From a virus: a stretch of 37,389 nt of DNA. The notes under the pieces were generated by a model. That model was given only the letters and a program-made list of their open reading frames with translations. It made no database searches and was not told where the DNA came from. The stretch lies in the IMG/VR virus record IMGVR_UViG_3300044961_000622, positions 1-37,389 of that record; one strand, given 5' to 3'. The position numbers and the translations under genes are program-made. Shown piece by piece: positions 1-7,119 of the stretch (position 1 is the first letter of the stretch; every line of letters begins with the position of its first letter).

Positions 1-2
1 AC

Positions 3-299
3 GGGAAACCCGTGGGGCTCGCGATCTGCATCGAGGGCTTCTCCACTTTCGCCTGCAGGCCGCTGCTCAACATCCACGACATGGTGGTCGTGCGCGAATA
101 CCGGGGCCGCGGGATCGCCAAGAGGCTGCTTGCGAAGGCAGAGGAGATCGCGCTGAATCTCGGCTGCTGCAAGCTCACGCTGGAAGTGCTGGAAGGCAAC
201 GCGGCGGCGCAGGCGGCGTATCGCGCCTGCGGCTTCGAGGGCTATCAGCTCGACCCGAAGATGGGCAGGGCGATGTTCTGGCAGAAGAAGCTGGCGTAG
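3..299 (+). CDS. GNAT-family N-acetyltransferase, C-terminal part (host)
   Basis: The reading frame is open to the left edge of the window, so this is the end of a longer gene. The fragment contains the acetyl-CoA binding motif of GNAT enzymes (VREYRGRGIAKRLL, an R/Q-x-x-G-x-G/A loop) followed by the typical late segment in which an Asn (LEGNAAAQAAYRACGF) precedes helix 4 and the GF strand. GNAT proteins transfer acetyl from acetyl-CoA to an amine; the substrate cannot be told from this part. It ends in MFWQKKLA and lies outside the prophage, so it is chromosomal host DNA. Fold call is firm, substrate unknown. Confidence 0.85.
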   Translation, partial: GKPVGLAICIEGFSTFACRPLLNIHDMVVVREYRGRGIAKRLLAKAEEIALNLGCCKLTLEVLEGNAAAQAAYRACGFEGYQLDPKMGRAMFWQKKLA

Positions 300-385
300 C
301 GCGACCGCGCATTCCGGTCTGCCGCCGCAGCGCGGAGCGTGCCTTGCAGGGGTACTTATAAGTATTTGATTTTAAAGTAATTTTT

Positions 386-496
386 ATGAATGTCGCCACT
401 GAAAACCCCAACATCCTCTCCCATGTTTCGATCGGCACCAACGATTTCGAGCGCGCCCTGCGGTTCTACGGCAGGGTGCTGCCCGCGCTCGTATGA
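386..496 (+). pseudogene. VOC/glyoxalase-family gene, 5' fragment cut by prophage insertion
   Basis: Thirty-six codons from ATG 386 read MNVATENPNILSHVSIGTND and then FERALRFYGRVLPALV before a TGA. This is the typical first beta-strand and helix of a vicinal-oxygen-chelate (glyoxalase/bleomycin resistance/dioxygenase) protein, where His13 would be a metal ligand (ILSHVSIGTND) and the full protein is usually about 120-140 residues. The match to the family stops exactly where phage-like DNA begins. I infer that the phage left end, starting about 494 with TG, interrupts the gene and supplies the stop codon. The 3' part should lie beyond the right end, outside this window. Confidence 0.65.
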
Positions 497-680
497 AGAG
501 CCGAATGCTTTGAGTACAAGCCGGAACATGCCGGAACTCGGCGGGCATTTCCGGAAGGGCGGCAAAATCAGAAGGTTACGCGAGCGCTGGCAGGCGGACA
601 AAACGAGCGCGGCGCGTCAGGTGCTTTGCGTACAGCAAGCGAGTCAGGGGAGAATTTGACGACATATTTGAGTATGCTCC
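494..680 (+). mobile_element. Candidate left end of the Mu-like prophage with three transposase-type sites
   Basis: No gene is present between the broken VOC gene and the first phage ORF. Three direct copies of a short motif occur: TGCTTTGAGTACA at 506-518, TGCTTTGCGTACA at 622-634, and a shorter TTTGAGTA at 667-674. Core-to-core spacings are 116 and 42 bp. Mu has MuA sites L1, L2 and L3 in its left end with spacings of about 105 and 40 bp, and Mu L1 contains CTTGAAGTAC where this has CTTTGAGTAC. The probable terminus is the TG at 494, with TCGTA (489-493) as a possible 5-bp target duplication. The right end, needed for proof, is not in the window. Confidence 0.55.
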
Positions 681-697
681 ACACGGGGCAGCATTCT

Positions 698-1483
698 CTA
701 CTGAGAGAAACACTGATTCGGATCCGGTTCGATCTCGCAAGACCAAATTGACCGCCATCCTGTTCTACCATTGAACACCCAGTCGGCCTTCATCGCGCGC
801 GCCTGTGCGTCGGTCATAGGAATTGCGGACGGAACCATGCTCGCGTCGCTCCAGAACAACACTTTGCAGAAGTTGTTTTGGTCCCTGCAAACAGCCGAAG
901 CGGCACGCCGATAGACGTCTTTATCGCGCCATAACGAAGCATCGACAACGACCAACCGAATCTGGCCGACTGTACGCACATGACGCCACCCCCCGTCGCC
1001 ACGAACCGCAGCGCTGCCGGACGTGCTGCCTTTACCGCTCGAGGCGAAGTACGCCGCTACGCTCGCCATGCCCAAAACAACGAGTAGCGCGATAACATTG
1101 AATTTACGCTCGCCGTCCCCCTTTACGATCGTCACAGTCTCAGCGTCGGGAGCTGCTGCTGCGTAACCAGCCGCGCCCGTACCGCGCGTTGATAATGCCG
1201 CCGACGGCGGTGCTTGCGCTAGGTCCGACCCGCAATACCGGCACTTGATCGCCTCGACCCTGATCAACTCAGCGCACATTGGGCACTTTTTGTGAGCGCC
1301 AGCCGCGAGGGATTCATTCTCGATGTTCTTCTCGATTTTCGGCGCCGCCGCCGCGGCGATCAGCCCAATCAACGGTGAAAGAAACACAGAGAGGAAGAAA
1401 AAGCCGACTCCCGAACGCCCCTTGGTGCTTGCTATCCATCCAGCCAGGATACTTAACGCGATCCACAACAGGAAGATTTCCAT
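698..1483 (-). CDS. Zinc-ribbon membrane protein, probable lysogeny-expressed cargo
   Basis: 261 residues. Two hydrophobic helices at about 1-20 and 26-47 are followed by a zinc ribbon (C67-x2-C70-x10-C81-x2-C84), a low-complexity linker, a third membrane helix (about 129-147) and a C-terminal domain of about 100 residues with several Cys (SAVCRDQNNFCKVLFWSDAS, then WSCEIEPDPNQC). ATG 1483 is preceded by GGGAGA on the minus strand. It lies 36 bp downstream of the repressor gene on the same strand, between the repressor and the phage end, so it is probably co-transcribed with the repressor in the lysogen. Similar TM plus zinc-ribbon proteins are widespread without known function. Position fits a superinfection-exclusion or defence cargo gene, but that is inference. 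Confidence 0.75.
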   Translation of the reverse strand: MEIFLLWIALSILAGWIASTKGRSGVGFFFLSVFLSPLIGLIAAAAAPKIEKNIENESLAAGAHKKCPMCAELIRVEAIKCRYCGSDLAQAPPSAALSTRGTGAAGYAAAAPDAETVTIVKGDGERKFNVIALLVVLGMASVAAYFASSGKGSTSGSAAVRGDGGWRHVRTVGQIRLVVVDASLWRDKDVYRRAASAVCRDQNNFCKVLFWSDASMVPSAIPMTDAQARAMKADWVFNGRTGWRSIWSCEIEPDPNQCFSQ

Positions 1484-1519
1484 CGATTTCTCCCATAAAA
1501 GTTCACGTGGCGCGGTCGA

Positions 1520-1993
1520 TCACCTGTCGCTCGCCTTCAGGTGTTCGATCAAACGTCGCGCGCCGGCTTCGGTGATCTGATCGCCAGCGAGCAGTTCCAA
1601 TAGCATAGCGCTGCAGGCGCCGCTGAGCTCGTGGCCGGCCTCCTCCTGGAGGTGGCGTAACAGGTCGGCGGAATCGCGGATGCGGCGCATCGCCTCATAG
1701 GCGCTGTCCGGATTCGGTGCCTCCGACACCGCGTGTCTGAGCGCCTCATCCGATCGAAAATATTCCGACCGGCGCGCACATTCGTCAATCAGCGTTTGCA
1801 CGTCGGGCGGCGGCTGAAACTCTACCATCGTTCCATCCCGGCCGCCGCGGCCGGGCACCTTCCTCTCAGCCCACCCTTGCTTTCTCGCGCGCTCTCTTAT
1901 TCCCTTCGCCGTAGTTGGTAATCCAGGCACCCTCAATTTCTGCAGCTTGGCAGGACTGTACCAACCGTGCGAGCTCGTGTCATGATCTCGCAC
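1520..1993 (-). CDS. Mu c-like phage repressor
   Basis: 157 residues starting at GTG 1993. The N-terminal segment (about residues 12-52: YSPAKLQKLRVPGLPTTAKG, then IRERARKQGWAERKVPGRGG) is the Mu-type DNA-binding winged helix shared by Mu repressor c and the transposase N-terminus; the transposase in this phage carries the same pattern (YSAAELAALKVPGWPATEYRM). The rest is a helical domain without a recognised family, probably for oligomerisation. It is divergent from the early operon, as c is in Mu. The start codon itself lies in one of several CTCGCAC repeats, suggesting autoregulation. Role: keeps the early promoter and transposition off. A downstream start cannot be excluded. Confidence 0.82.
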   Translation of the reverse strand: MRDHDTSSHGWYSPAKLQKLRVPGLPTTAKGIRERARKQGWAERKVPGRGGRDGTMVEFQPPPDVQTLIDECARRSEYFRSDEALRHAVSEAPNPDSAYEAMRRIRDSADLLRHLQEEAGHELSGACSAMLLELLAGDQITEAGARRLIEHLKASDR

Positions 1994-2072
1994 GTTAAGC
2001 TCGCACCTGCGAAAAATAATATATCATTGTTTTTAAATGTTTTTTAAAATTTACTATGAGTCGAACTCGCAC
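1967..2072. promoter_or_regulatory. Repeated CTCGCAC motif, candidate repressor operators
   Basis: CTCGCAC occurs at 1987-1993, 2000-2006 and 2066-2072, and inverted (GTGCGAG) at 1967-1973. The first two are 13 bp apart and cover the repressor start; the third lies 17 bp before the early promoter -35. Between them is a very AT-rich stretch (2011-2053) unlike the GC-rich surroundings, which could hold the repressor promoter (TATATT/TATTAT on the minus strand) and a bend. Mu uses tandem repressor sites in the corresponding place. Assignment to the repressor rather than Ner is inference. Confidence 0.5.
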
Positions 2073-2088
2073 GCTTCATACATCGCGC

Positions 2089-2117
2089 TTGACAACGTTC
2101 CAGAACGTTCTCATACT
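2089..2117 (+). promoter_or_regulatory. Early promoter (Pe) with palindromic operator in the spacer
   Basis: A consensus -35 TTGACA (2089-2094) and a -10 CATACT (2112-2117) are separated by exactly 17 bp. The spacer holds a near-perfect inverted repeat, AACGTTCCAGAACGTT (2094-2109), mismatched only at its centre, a likely binding site for Ner. Transcription would start about 2123-2125, directly at or one base before the ner ATG at 2126, so ner may be translated from a nearly leaderless mRNA. This promoter would drive the whole early operon. Confidence 0.72.
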
Positions 2118-2125
2118 CTCGCCGC

Positions 2126-2479
2126 ATGTCTTTTCAAACATTAGCAATAGACACCTCAAAAAAACCAGCCCTCACGGACTGGCACCCCGCCGACATCATC
2201 TGCGGCCTCTGGAAGCGCGGCACGAGCGTCCATCGGCTATCGCGCCAGAACAACTACGCCCCGACCGCGCTCCATATCGCGCTGCGCCGCCCCTGGCCCA
2301 AGGCCGAGCGCCTGATCGCCGAAGCGCTGGGCGTCACACCGCAAGACATCTGGCCGTCGCGCTATCACGCAGACGGCCGGCCCAAGAGCGGACGCGGCGA
2401 GCGCGGCCTCGGCCGGTACAAGCCGAAGCGTAGCACCCGCCGCAGGCGTGTCAATGTCCGCACGGCGGGGGCGGTGTAG
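2126..2479 (+). CDS. ner: Ner-like early transcription regulator
   Basis: 117 residues. Residues about 18-78 match the Ner/Nlp helix-turn-helix family: DWHPADIICGLWKRGTSVHR, then LSRQNNYAPTALHIALRRPW and PKAERLIAEALGVTPQDIWP, with the characteristic RPWPK...IWPSRY ending. In Mu, Ner represses the early and repressor promoters during lytic growth. The family is usually about 75-100 residues; here a basic tail (about residues 82-117) follows. ATG 2126 lies only 9 bp beyond the -10, leaving no Shine-Dalgarno. It is the first gene of the early operon and is followed after 2 bp by the next gene. Confidence 0.88.
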   Translation: MSFQTLAIDTSKKPALTDWHPADIICGLWKRGTSVHRLSRQNNYAPTALHIALRRPWPKAERLIAEALGVTPQDIWPSRYHADGRPKSGRGERGLGRYKPKRSTRRRRVNVRTAGAV

Positions 2480-2481
2480 AC

Positions 2482-2919
2482 ATGGCGCGCGCGCGGGACA
2501 CGTCAACGCTCGATCTCTTCGATGTGCCAGCCGCGCCGCCGCTCACGGGCGGCAGTCTCGATTACGACACCGAACTGCGGCACGTGCTCTCCGACGCGCT
2601 CAAGCGCACGCCGGCCTCGCGCTACGAGGTCGCGGCGCGCATGAGCGAGCTCACCGGCACGCAGATCACGAAGGAGATGCTCGACGCCTGGACAGCGGAG
2701 AGCAAGACGCCGTGGCGCTTTCCCTTCCAGTTCGCGGCGGCGTTCGAGGCCGCATGCGAGACCACCTGCCTGCAGGAGCTGCTCGGCCGCAAACGCGGCA
2801 GCCGCATCCTGGTCGGCGAGGATGCGCTGCTCGCGGAGTGGGGGCGCGTGCAACGCGCGAAGGACGAAATCATCTCGCGCGAGCGCGCGCTCAGGAAACA
2901 GATCGGGAGGAAGCGATGA
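2482..2919 (+). CDS. Conserved Mu-like phage protein upstream of transposase
   Basis: 145 residues. The sequence has an N-terminal LDLFDVP-type segment, a predicted helical centre with SRYEVAARMSELTGTQITKE and LDAWTAESK, and a C-terminal heptad-like helix (ERALRKQIGRKR). Proteins of this pattern lie between ner and the transposase in many Mu-like phages; their function is unknown. The centre resembles a small DNA-binding or adaptor helix bundle. It overlaps the transposase start by the ATGA junction at 2916-2919 and carries the transposase ribosome binding site (GGGAGG, 2905-2910). Family recognition is from memory; no biochemical role is proposed. Confidence 0.8.
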   Translation: MARARDTSTLDLFDVPAAPPLTGGSLDYDTELRHVLSDALKRTPASRYEVAARMSELTGTQITKEMLDAWTAESKTPWRFPFQFAAAFEAACETTCLQELLGRKRGSRILVGEDALLAEWGRVQRAKDEIISRERALRKQIGRKR

Positions 2920-5003
2920 CAACAACAATAATAAAAGACGCTTACTCCGCCGCGGAACTCGCCGCGCTCAAGGTGCCCGGATGGCCGGCAACCGAGTATC
3001 GCATGCGTGCGCGCCTCGCCCGGGAGCGCGTCGCGACGCGTGAAGTCTCGTGCCGCGGCGGCCGCGGCGGCATGCGCCGCGAGTATTTGACCGCTGGACT
3101 GCCCCTACCAATACGCCAGTGGCTCGCCGAGCAGCAGATCAAGCAGGCCGCGCCTGCCGTTGTGCTGCCCCCGCCGGCCGCGGTGGCGCCGACGCGCGCC
3201 GTTGCCGCTGGCGACTTGAGTGAATGGCAGATCGAGGTCGGCAGTGCCCGCGCATGGGTGCTGGACGAGGTGTCGCGCGCGGCCGAGACGACGAGCATGC
3301 GGCGCGCCGCCCGTCTGTTCGTGACCGCGGCGCGCGCCGGCGAGTTGCTGCCGGAAGCGACGGAGATGGTGCGCATCGCCAACGCGCGACGCGGCGCGAA
3401 CGGCCGCATGATCTCGGTGGCCGCGTTGACGCGCTGGCGACAACGCGCGCGGGGTGCGGCGACCCCGGCCGAGCGCATCCGCCGGCTCGCGCCCCGATCG
3501 CGCGGCGTGAAGTGGGCGATGGATGCCGACGTGATCGCCGCGCTCGCCCTCTACCGGCAGCCGAACAAGCCGTCGTTGAACTGGTGCGTGAAGGAGACGG
3601 CGCGCAAGCTCGACGTGCCGTACGGCTCGCTCTACGGGCGCAGCCGCCGCGCCTTGGGCAAGGTTCCGGCGCCCGCGTTCTACCCGGTCCGCAACAGAGG
3701 CGCCGCGCTGCGCGCGATGCTGCCGTTCCGACGGCGTGAATTCCAGTCGATGCTGCCGAATGACGTCTGGATCGGCGACGGCCACAGCGCGAAGTTGAAG
3801 ATCGCGCATCCCGAGACCGGCAAGCCGTTCGTGCCCGAGGTCACCGTGGTGATGGACGTGCAGTCGCGCTACGTTGTGGGCTGGAGCGTCGCGCTCTCGG
3901 AAAACTGCCTCGCCGTCTCGGACGCGCTGCGGCACGGCATCGCGCGGCATGGCACGCCGCTCATCTATTACTCAGACGGCGGCGCGGGCCAGACCGCCAG
4001 GATGCTGGACGCGCCGCTCACCGGCATCTTGCCGGCGATGGGCATCGAGCACAGGACCGGCCGGCCGGGGCACCCGCAAGCGCGCGGCGTGATCGAGCGC
4101 TTCTGGCCGACCGTCCTGATTCCGCTCGCACGGCGCTTCGCGACCTATCAGGGGCGCGGCCACGACCGCGAGACGCTGCGTCAGGTCATCACCGAGATCG
4201 ACCGGCAGCTGCGGGAGGCGAGCCGCGGCGAAGTGGTCGCGCTGCCGAGCAAGCTGCCGACGTTCCAGCAGTTCCTCGACGCGCTCGACCAGGAGATCGA
4301 GACCTACAACGCGACGCACCGCCACACCTCGCTGCCCAAGCTCGATGGCGTCAATCACGCAACGCCGGCGGAGTATCGCACTGCGCGGCTCGGCGAGGCC
4401 GACATTTACGTGCCGAGCGAGCAGGACGTCGCCACGCTCTTCATGCCGTCGGTGGTGCGGGTTGCCAGGCGCGGCGAGGTGCGGCTGTGGAACGGCGTCT
4501 ATTTCCATCGCGATCTCATGCTCGTCGACGGCGAGCGCGTGCAGGTCGGTTACGACATCCACGACGCCTCCCGCGTGCTGGTGAAAAAAATCACCGGCGA
4601 GCCGATCGCGTGGGCCTCGCTCGACGGCAACCGCGATGGCTGGCAGCCGAAGGCGCTGATCGAGCAACTGCGCGAGCAGCGCGCCGGGCGACGCATGGCG
4701 CGCCTCGAAGAGAAGATGGCGGACGTGCGCGCCGAGCTTCGGGGGGCAATGCCCGCCGCGCCCGCCCTCGACCCCATCGAGATCGCGCCCGAGCCCGAGC
4801 CGGACAACGTCGTGGCGCTCGCGCCCGGCGCGCGGCCGCAGTTTTTCGGGGACACCGGCGACATCGAGAAGTACCGCTGGCTGCTGGCGCACGAAGGGCT
4901 TATCACGGATGAAGATCGCGCCTGGATCGCCTGGTATCGCACGACCAGCGAATGGGCGGACATCTTCGGCGACGAGCCGCGGCGCGAAGCGGAGAGCTAC
5001 TAG
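2916..5003 (+). CDS. A: Mu A-like DDE transposase
   Basis: 695 residues from ATG 2916, close to Mu A (663). The open frame continues upstream to 2448, but GGGAGG at 2905-2910 and the start of the Mu-type DNA-binding domain (residues about 8-55) fix the start. The catalytic core shows D288 (WIGDGHS), D354 (YYSDGGAGQTA) and E394 (ARGVIERFW), the DDE triad with spacing like Mu D269/D336/E392. The following GEVRLWNGVYF...DGERVQVGYDI segment is the Mu transposase C-terminal beta-barrel, then a basic helical tail, which in Mu contacts B and ClpX. It excises nothing: it performs replicative strand transfer of the phage ends. Confidence 0.95.
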   Translation: MTTTIIKDAYSAAELAALKVPGWPATEYRMRARLARERVATREVSCRGGRGGMRREYLTAGLPLPIRQWLAEQQIKQAAPAVVLPPPAAVAPTRAVAAGDLSEWQIEVGSARAWVLDEVSRAAETTSMRRAARLFVTAARAGELLPEATEMVRIANARRGANGRMISVAALTRWRQRARGAATPAERIRRLAPRSRGVKWAMDADVIAALALYRQPNKPSLNWCVKETARKLDVPYGSLYGRSRRALGKVPAPAFYPVRNRGAALRAMLPFRRREFQSMLPNDVWIGDGHSAKLKIAHPETGKPFVPEVTVVMDVQSRYVVGWSVALSENCLAVSDALRHGIARHGTPLIYYSDGGAGQTARMLDAPLTGILPAMGIEHRTGRPGHPQARGVIERFWPTVLIPLARRFATYQGRGHDRETLRQVITEIDRQLREASRGEVVALPSKLPTFQQFLDALDQEIETYNATHRHTSLPKLDGVNHATPAEYRTARLGEADIYVPSEQDVATLFMPSVVRVARRGEVRLWNGVYFHRDLMLVDGERVQVGYDIHDASRVLVKKITGEPIAWASLDGNRDGWQPKALIEQLREQRAGRRMARLEEKMADVRAELRGAMPAAPALDPIEIAPEPEPDNVVALAPGARPQFFGDTGDIEKYRWLLAHEGLITDEDRAWIAWYRTTSEWADIFGDEPRREAESY

Positions 5004-5012
5004 AAGCGGCGC

Positions 5013-5032
5013 GCGGGGGTTGCAGCCCCCGC
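5013..5032 (+). terminator. GC hairpin after the transposase gene
   Basis: GCGGGGG (5013-5019) pairs with CCCCCGC (5026-5032) around a 6-nt loop, 10 bp after the transposase stop. No T run follows, so it is not a canonical Rho-independent terminator; it may stabilise the A mRNA end or attenuate B expression. The gap to the B gene (69 bp) is the largest in the early operon. Confidence 0.4.
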
Positions 5033-5072
5033 ACGCCTTGGCACAACAACTGAAGCGAAAAGGAGTGTATCG

Positions 5073-5819
5073 ATGAAAAAGGAGCTCGTCAAAACCTCGA
5101 ACTACGAACGCTTCCGCGGCGCCGTCGCCGCGGTCGAGCGCCGCGGCGCGCCGGAGGCCTCGATGTTGCTGGTGGTGGGGCACCCCGGCGTGTCGAAATC
5201 CATCATCGTCAATCGCTGGGCGGTGGATACGCGCGCGGTGTACCTGCGCGCCAAGGTGGACTGGACGCCGGCGCGCTTCCTCGGCGAACTCGCCGAGGAG
5301 ATGCGCGTCGAGTCGGGCGGGCGGCGCAAGGAAGTGTTCGCGCGCGTGGTGGCGGCGATCGGCCGCACCCAGGTGCCGCTGATCATCGACGAGGTGCAGC
5401 ACGCGCTCGCGAACGGCGCTCGCACGCTGGAGGCGGTGCGCGACATCACCGATCTGACCGAGACCATCGTGGTGCTGGTGGCCGGCGAAGACAGGGTGCC
5501 CGCGCGCATCGCGCGCTACCCGCAGATCGCCTCGCGCATCGCGCGCGTGGTCGAGTTTCACGAAGCGTCCGTGGACGACGTGGCCAAGAGCTGCCGCGAC
5601 CTCGCCGAGGTCGAGATCCTGCCCGACCTCGTGCAGGAAATCCACCGCCAGAGCGGCGGCCTGATGCGGCACGTGGTCAACGCCATCGCGCTCGTCGAGC
5701 AGGACGCGAAGCGGAACGGCAAGCGCAAGGTCGGCGCCGCGGACTTCGCGGGCAAAGCGCTAGTGGTCGACTGGCAGGCACACCGCCGTGCCCAGGCGGC
5801 GTCGCCGGCGAGGCATTGA
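5073..5819 (+). CDS. B: Mu B-like AAA+ ATPase, target-DNA activator
   Basis: 248 residues. Walker A is GHPGVSKS at 36-43 and Walker B is PLIIDEVQHA with D106 E107; sensor-like and C-terminal helical segments follow (SGGLMRHVVNAIALVEQD). This is the AAA_22-type ATPase that in Mu binds target DNA, delivers it to transposase and gives target immunity. Mu B is about 312 residues; this lacks the long N-terminal helix-turn-helix domain, as in B3-like phages. The usual second glycine of the P-loop is Ser41 here. It follows A after a hairpin gap and has AAGGAG upstream of ATG 5073. Confidence 0.88.
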   Translation: MKKELVKTSNYERFRGAVAAVERRGAPEASMLLVVGHPGVSKSIIVNRWAVDTRAVYLRAKVDWTPARFLGELAEEMRVESGGRRKEVFARVVAAIGRTQVPLIIDEVQHALANGARTLEAVRDITDLTETIVVLVAGEDRVPARIARYPQIASRIARVVEFHEASVDDVAKSCRDLAEVEILPDLVQEIHRQSGGLMRHVVNAIALVEQDAKRNGKRKVGAADFAGKALVVDWQAHRRAQAASPARH

Positions 5820-5821
5820 AC

Positions 5822-6427
5822 ATGTGGGCAGGCGGCGAGATTTTAAACGCGCTGTTAAAAGCGAGCCCCTACGACTGCGTGACCTGCGCGCGGCTCGCCG
5901 AACTCACCGGCATCCGGCCTCGGGATCTCGATGCGCGGCTTGAGGCGCTCGCGCGCCTGCGGCTCGCGCGCGAGAGCGCGCGAGGCTGCTGGCGGCTCAC
6001 CAGCGCCGGGCGCGCGGCGGCGTCGGAGGCGCTGAGAAGAGCGAGGCTCACGACGCGCAGCCCGCTCTACGAGCGCACCTGGCTCGCGCTGCGCAGGCAG
6101 CCTACGACCACCGTGCCCGATCTCATCATGCTGGTCGCGCAGGGCGGGGAGCGCGCAATCGTTGCGCGCATCTCGGCCTACCTCGGCGCGCTCGCACGCG
6201 CCGGCTACGTGCGGCAACTCCCGGTGCGCGCTCGCGGCCTGCGCCGATACAGCAGCGGGCACGTGCGGTGGCGGCTGCTGCTCGACACGGGGCCGCGCGC
6301 GCCGGTCTGGCGGCGCCGCGCTGGCACGGTGTATGACCCGAACACGCGCGCCGAGACTCCGCTCACGGCCGATTTCGCGCGGGCGCCGCGCCGCGCGCCC
6401 GAGAGGGAGATGTGCGATGTGGCTTGA
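5822..6427 (+). CDS. Tandem winged-helix-like early protein
   Basis: 201 residues from ATG 5822; a TTG at 5816 in the same frame is possible and overlaps the B gene stop. Residues about 8-65 form a helix-turn-helix pattern (CVTCARLAELTGIRPRDLDA, then wing GCWRLTSAGRAA), and about 85-140 a second one (TVPDLIMLVAQG... RISAYLGALARAGYVRQLP), suggesting two winged helices. The C-terminus is basic and disordered. Similar proteins sit after B in transposable siphophages, with unknown role, perhaps DNA binding in replication or regulation. Confidence 0.75.
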   Translation: MWAGGEILNALLKASPYDCVTCARLAELTGIRPRDLDARLEALARLRLARESARGCWRLTSAGRAAASEALRRARLTTRSPLYERTWLALRRQPTTTVPDLIMLVAQGGERAIVARISAYLGALARAGYVRQLPVRARGLRRYSSGHVRWRLLLDTGPRAPVWRRRAGTVYDPNTRAETPLTADFARAPRRAPEREMCDVA

Positions 6428-6728
6428 TCTGCTGAGGGCCGCGGTCGCGGGGTCCAGCCAGGCGCAGGTCGCGCGCGAGCTCGGCGTATCCGCCACCGCC
6501 GTGTCGCTGCTGCTGGCGGAGAAATACCCCGCGCGCACCGACAAGCTGGCCGACAGGGTGCTGCTGCGTTACGGGCGGATTCACTGCCCGTATCTCGATG
6601 AGGAGATCGCATTTTCCGCCTGCCGGGACCATCACGATCGCCCGGCGCCGACGTCGTCCCCGTTCGCGATGCGCCACTGGCGCGCGTGCCAGAGCTGCGC
6701 GCACAACAAGCTGAGGAGGGCCGCATGA
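6417..6728 (+). CDS. HTH and Cys-rich phage protein
   Basis: 103 residues from ATG 6417, overlapping the preceding gene by 11 bp. Residues 12-36 are a clear helix-turn-helix (SSQAQVARELGVSATAVSLL). The C-terminal half has four cysteines with HC-PYL, SAC-RDHH and CQSC-AHN spacing, which could bind zinc. This two-part architecture occurs in many Mu-like early regions and is usually annotated as a transcriptional regulator; the target is unknown. Confidence 0.8.
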   Translation: MWLDLLRAAVAGSSQAQVARELGVSATAVSLLLAEKYPARTDKLADRVLLRYGRIHCPYLDEEIAFSACRDHHDRPAPTSSPFAMRHWRACQSCAHNKLRRAA

Positions 6729-6904
6729 GCATCCTTGACCCCAAATTCAGGTATCGCCCGAGCTACGACACCAACGTCATGCGCACCGTGCGGCGCGAAC
6801 GCAAACGGCTCGCGCTCGAGGCGGCGCGCGAAGCGGAGAGACAGGCGCGGCAGGATGCCGAGACCGCGCGCGTGGTCGCGCCGCTTGCGAGGAGGAAATC
6901 ATGA
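6725..6904 (+). CDS. Small basic early protein, unknown function
   Basis: 59 residues from ATG 6725 (ATGA overlap with the gene before). After MSILDPKFRYRPSYDTNVMR the protein is a single charged alpha-helix rich in Arg, Glu and Ala (RERKRLALEAAREAERQARQ), probably a coiled coil or nucleic-acid binding helix. A longer open frame upstream lacks a better start. No family recognised; support comes from the tight overlaps on both sides and GAGGAGGG before the start. Confidence 0.7.
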   Translation: MSILDPKFRYRPSYDTNVMRTVRRERKRLALEAAREAERQARQDAETARVVAPLARRKS

Positions 6905-7119
6905 GCATCCGCTGGCGCACGCAGGATGAGCGGCCGCAGACCGACGAGTCGATCACGGCGCTGATCGCGCTCCTTTCCGACGAGGGCAAGCCGTTCGTGC
7001 TCGACATCCATGTCTGGAGTCGCACTCATTGGGTGCACGAGCCCAGCGGCCTCGCGCTCCATGAGCGGCGGTACTGGTGGCTGCCAGAGGCTGAGCTGCT
7101 GGAGGGGCTGCCGGCATGA
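6901..7119 (+). CDS. Small early protein, unknown function
   Basis: 72 residues, beginning at an ATGA overlap with the previous gene and preceded by GAGGAAATC. It has a compact, aromatic-rich sequence (LDIHVWSRTHWVHEPSG, RRYWWLPEAELLEGLPA) suggesting a small beta domain. I do not recognise the family. The overlaps at both ends and GC-rich third positions support a real gene. Confidence 0.7.
   Translation: MSIRWRTQDERPQTDESITALIALLSDEGKPFVLDIHVWSRTHWVHEPSGLALHERRYWWLPEAELLEGLPA

Noticed and set aside
390-659. Open frame of 89 codons across the phage left end
   Set aside because: It overlaps the VOC fragment in another frame, has no recognisable protein features and crosses the insertion point.
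5013-5032. Full Rho-independent terminator after the transposase
   Set aside because: Hairpin is present but there is no T run, and the B gene follows in the same operon; listed only as a hairpin with low confidence.
3972-5672. Long minus-strand open frame of 566 codons opposite A and B
   Set aside because: Typical antisense shadow of high-GC coding DNA; composition is His/Arg/Asp-rich without domains, and the plus strand carries clear A and B genes.
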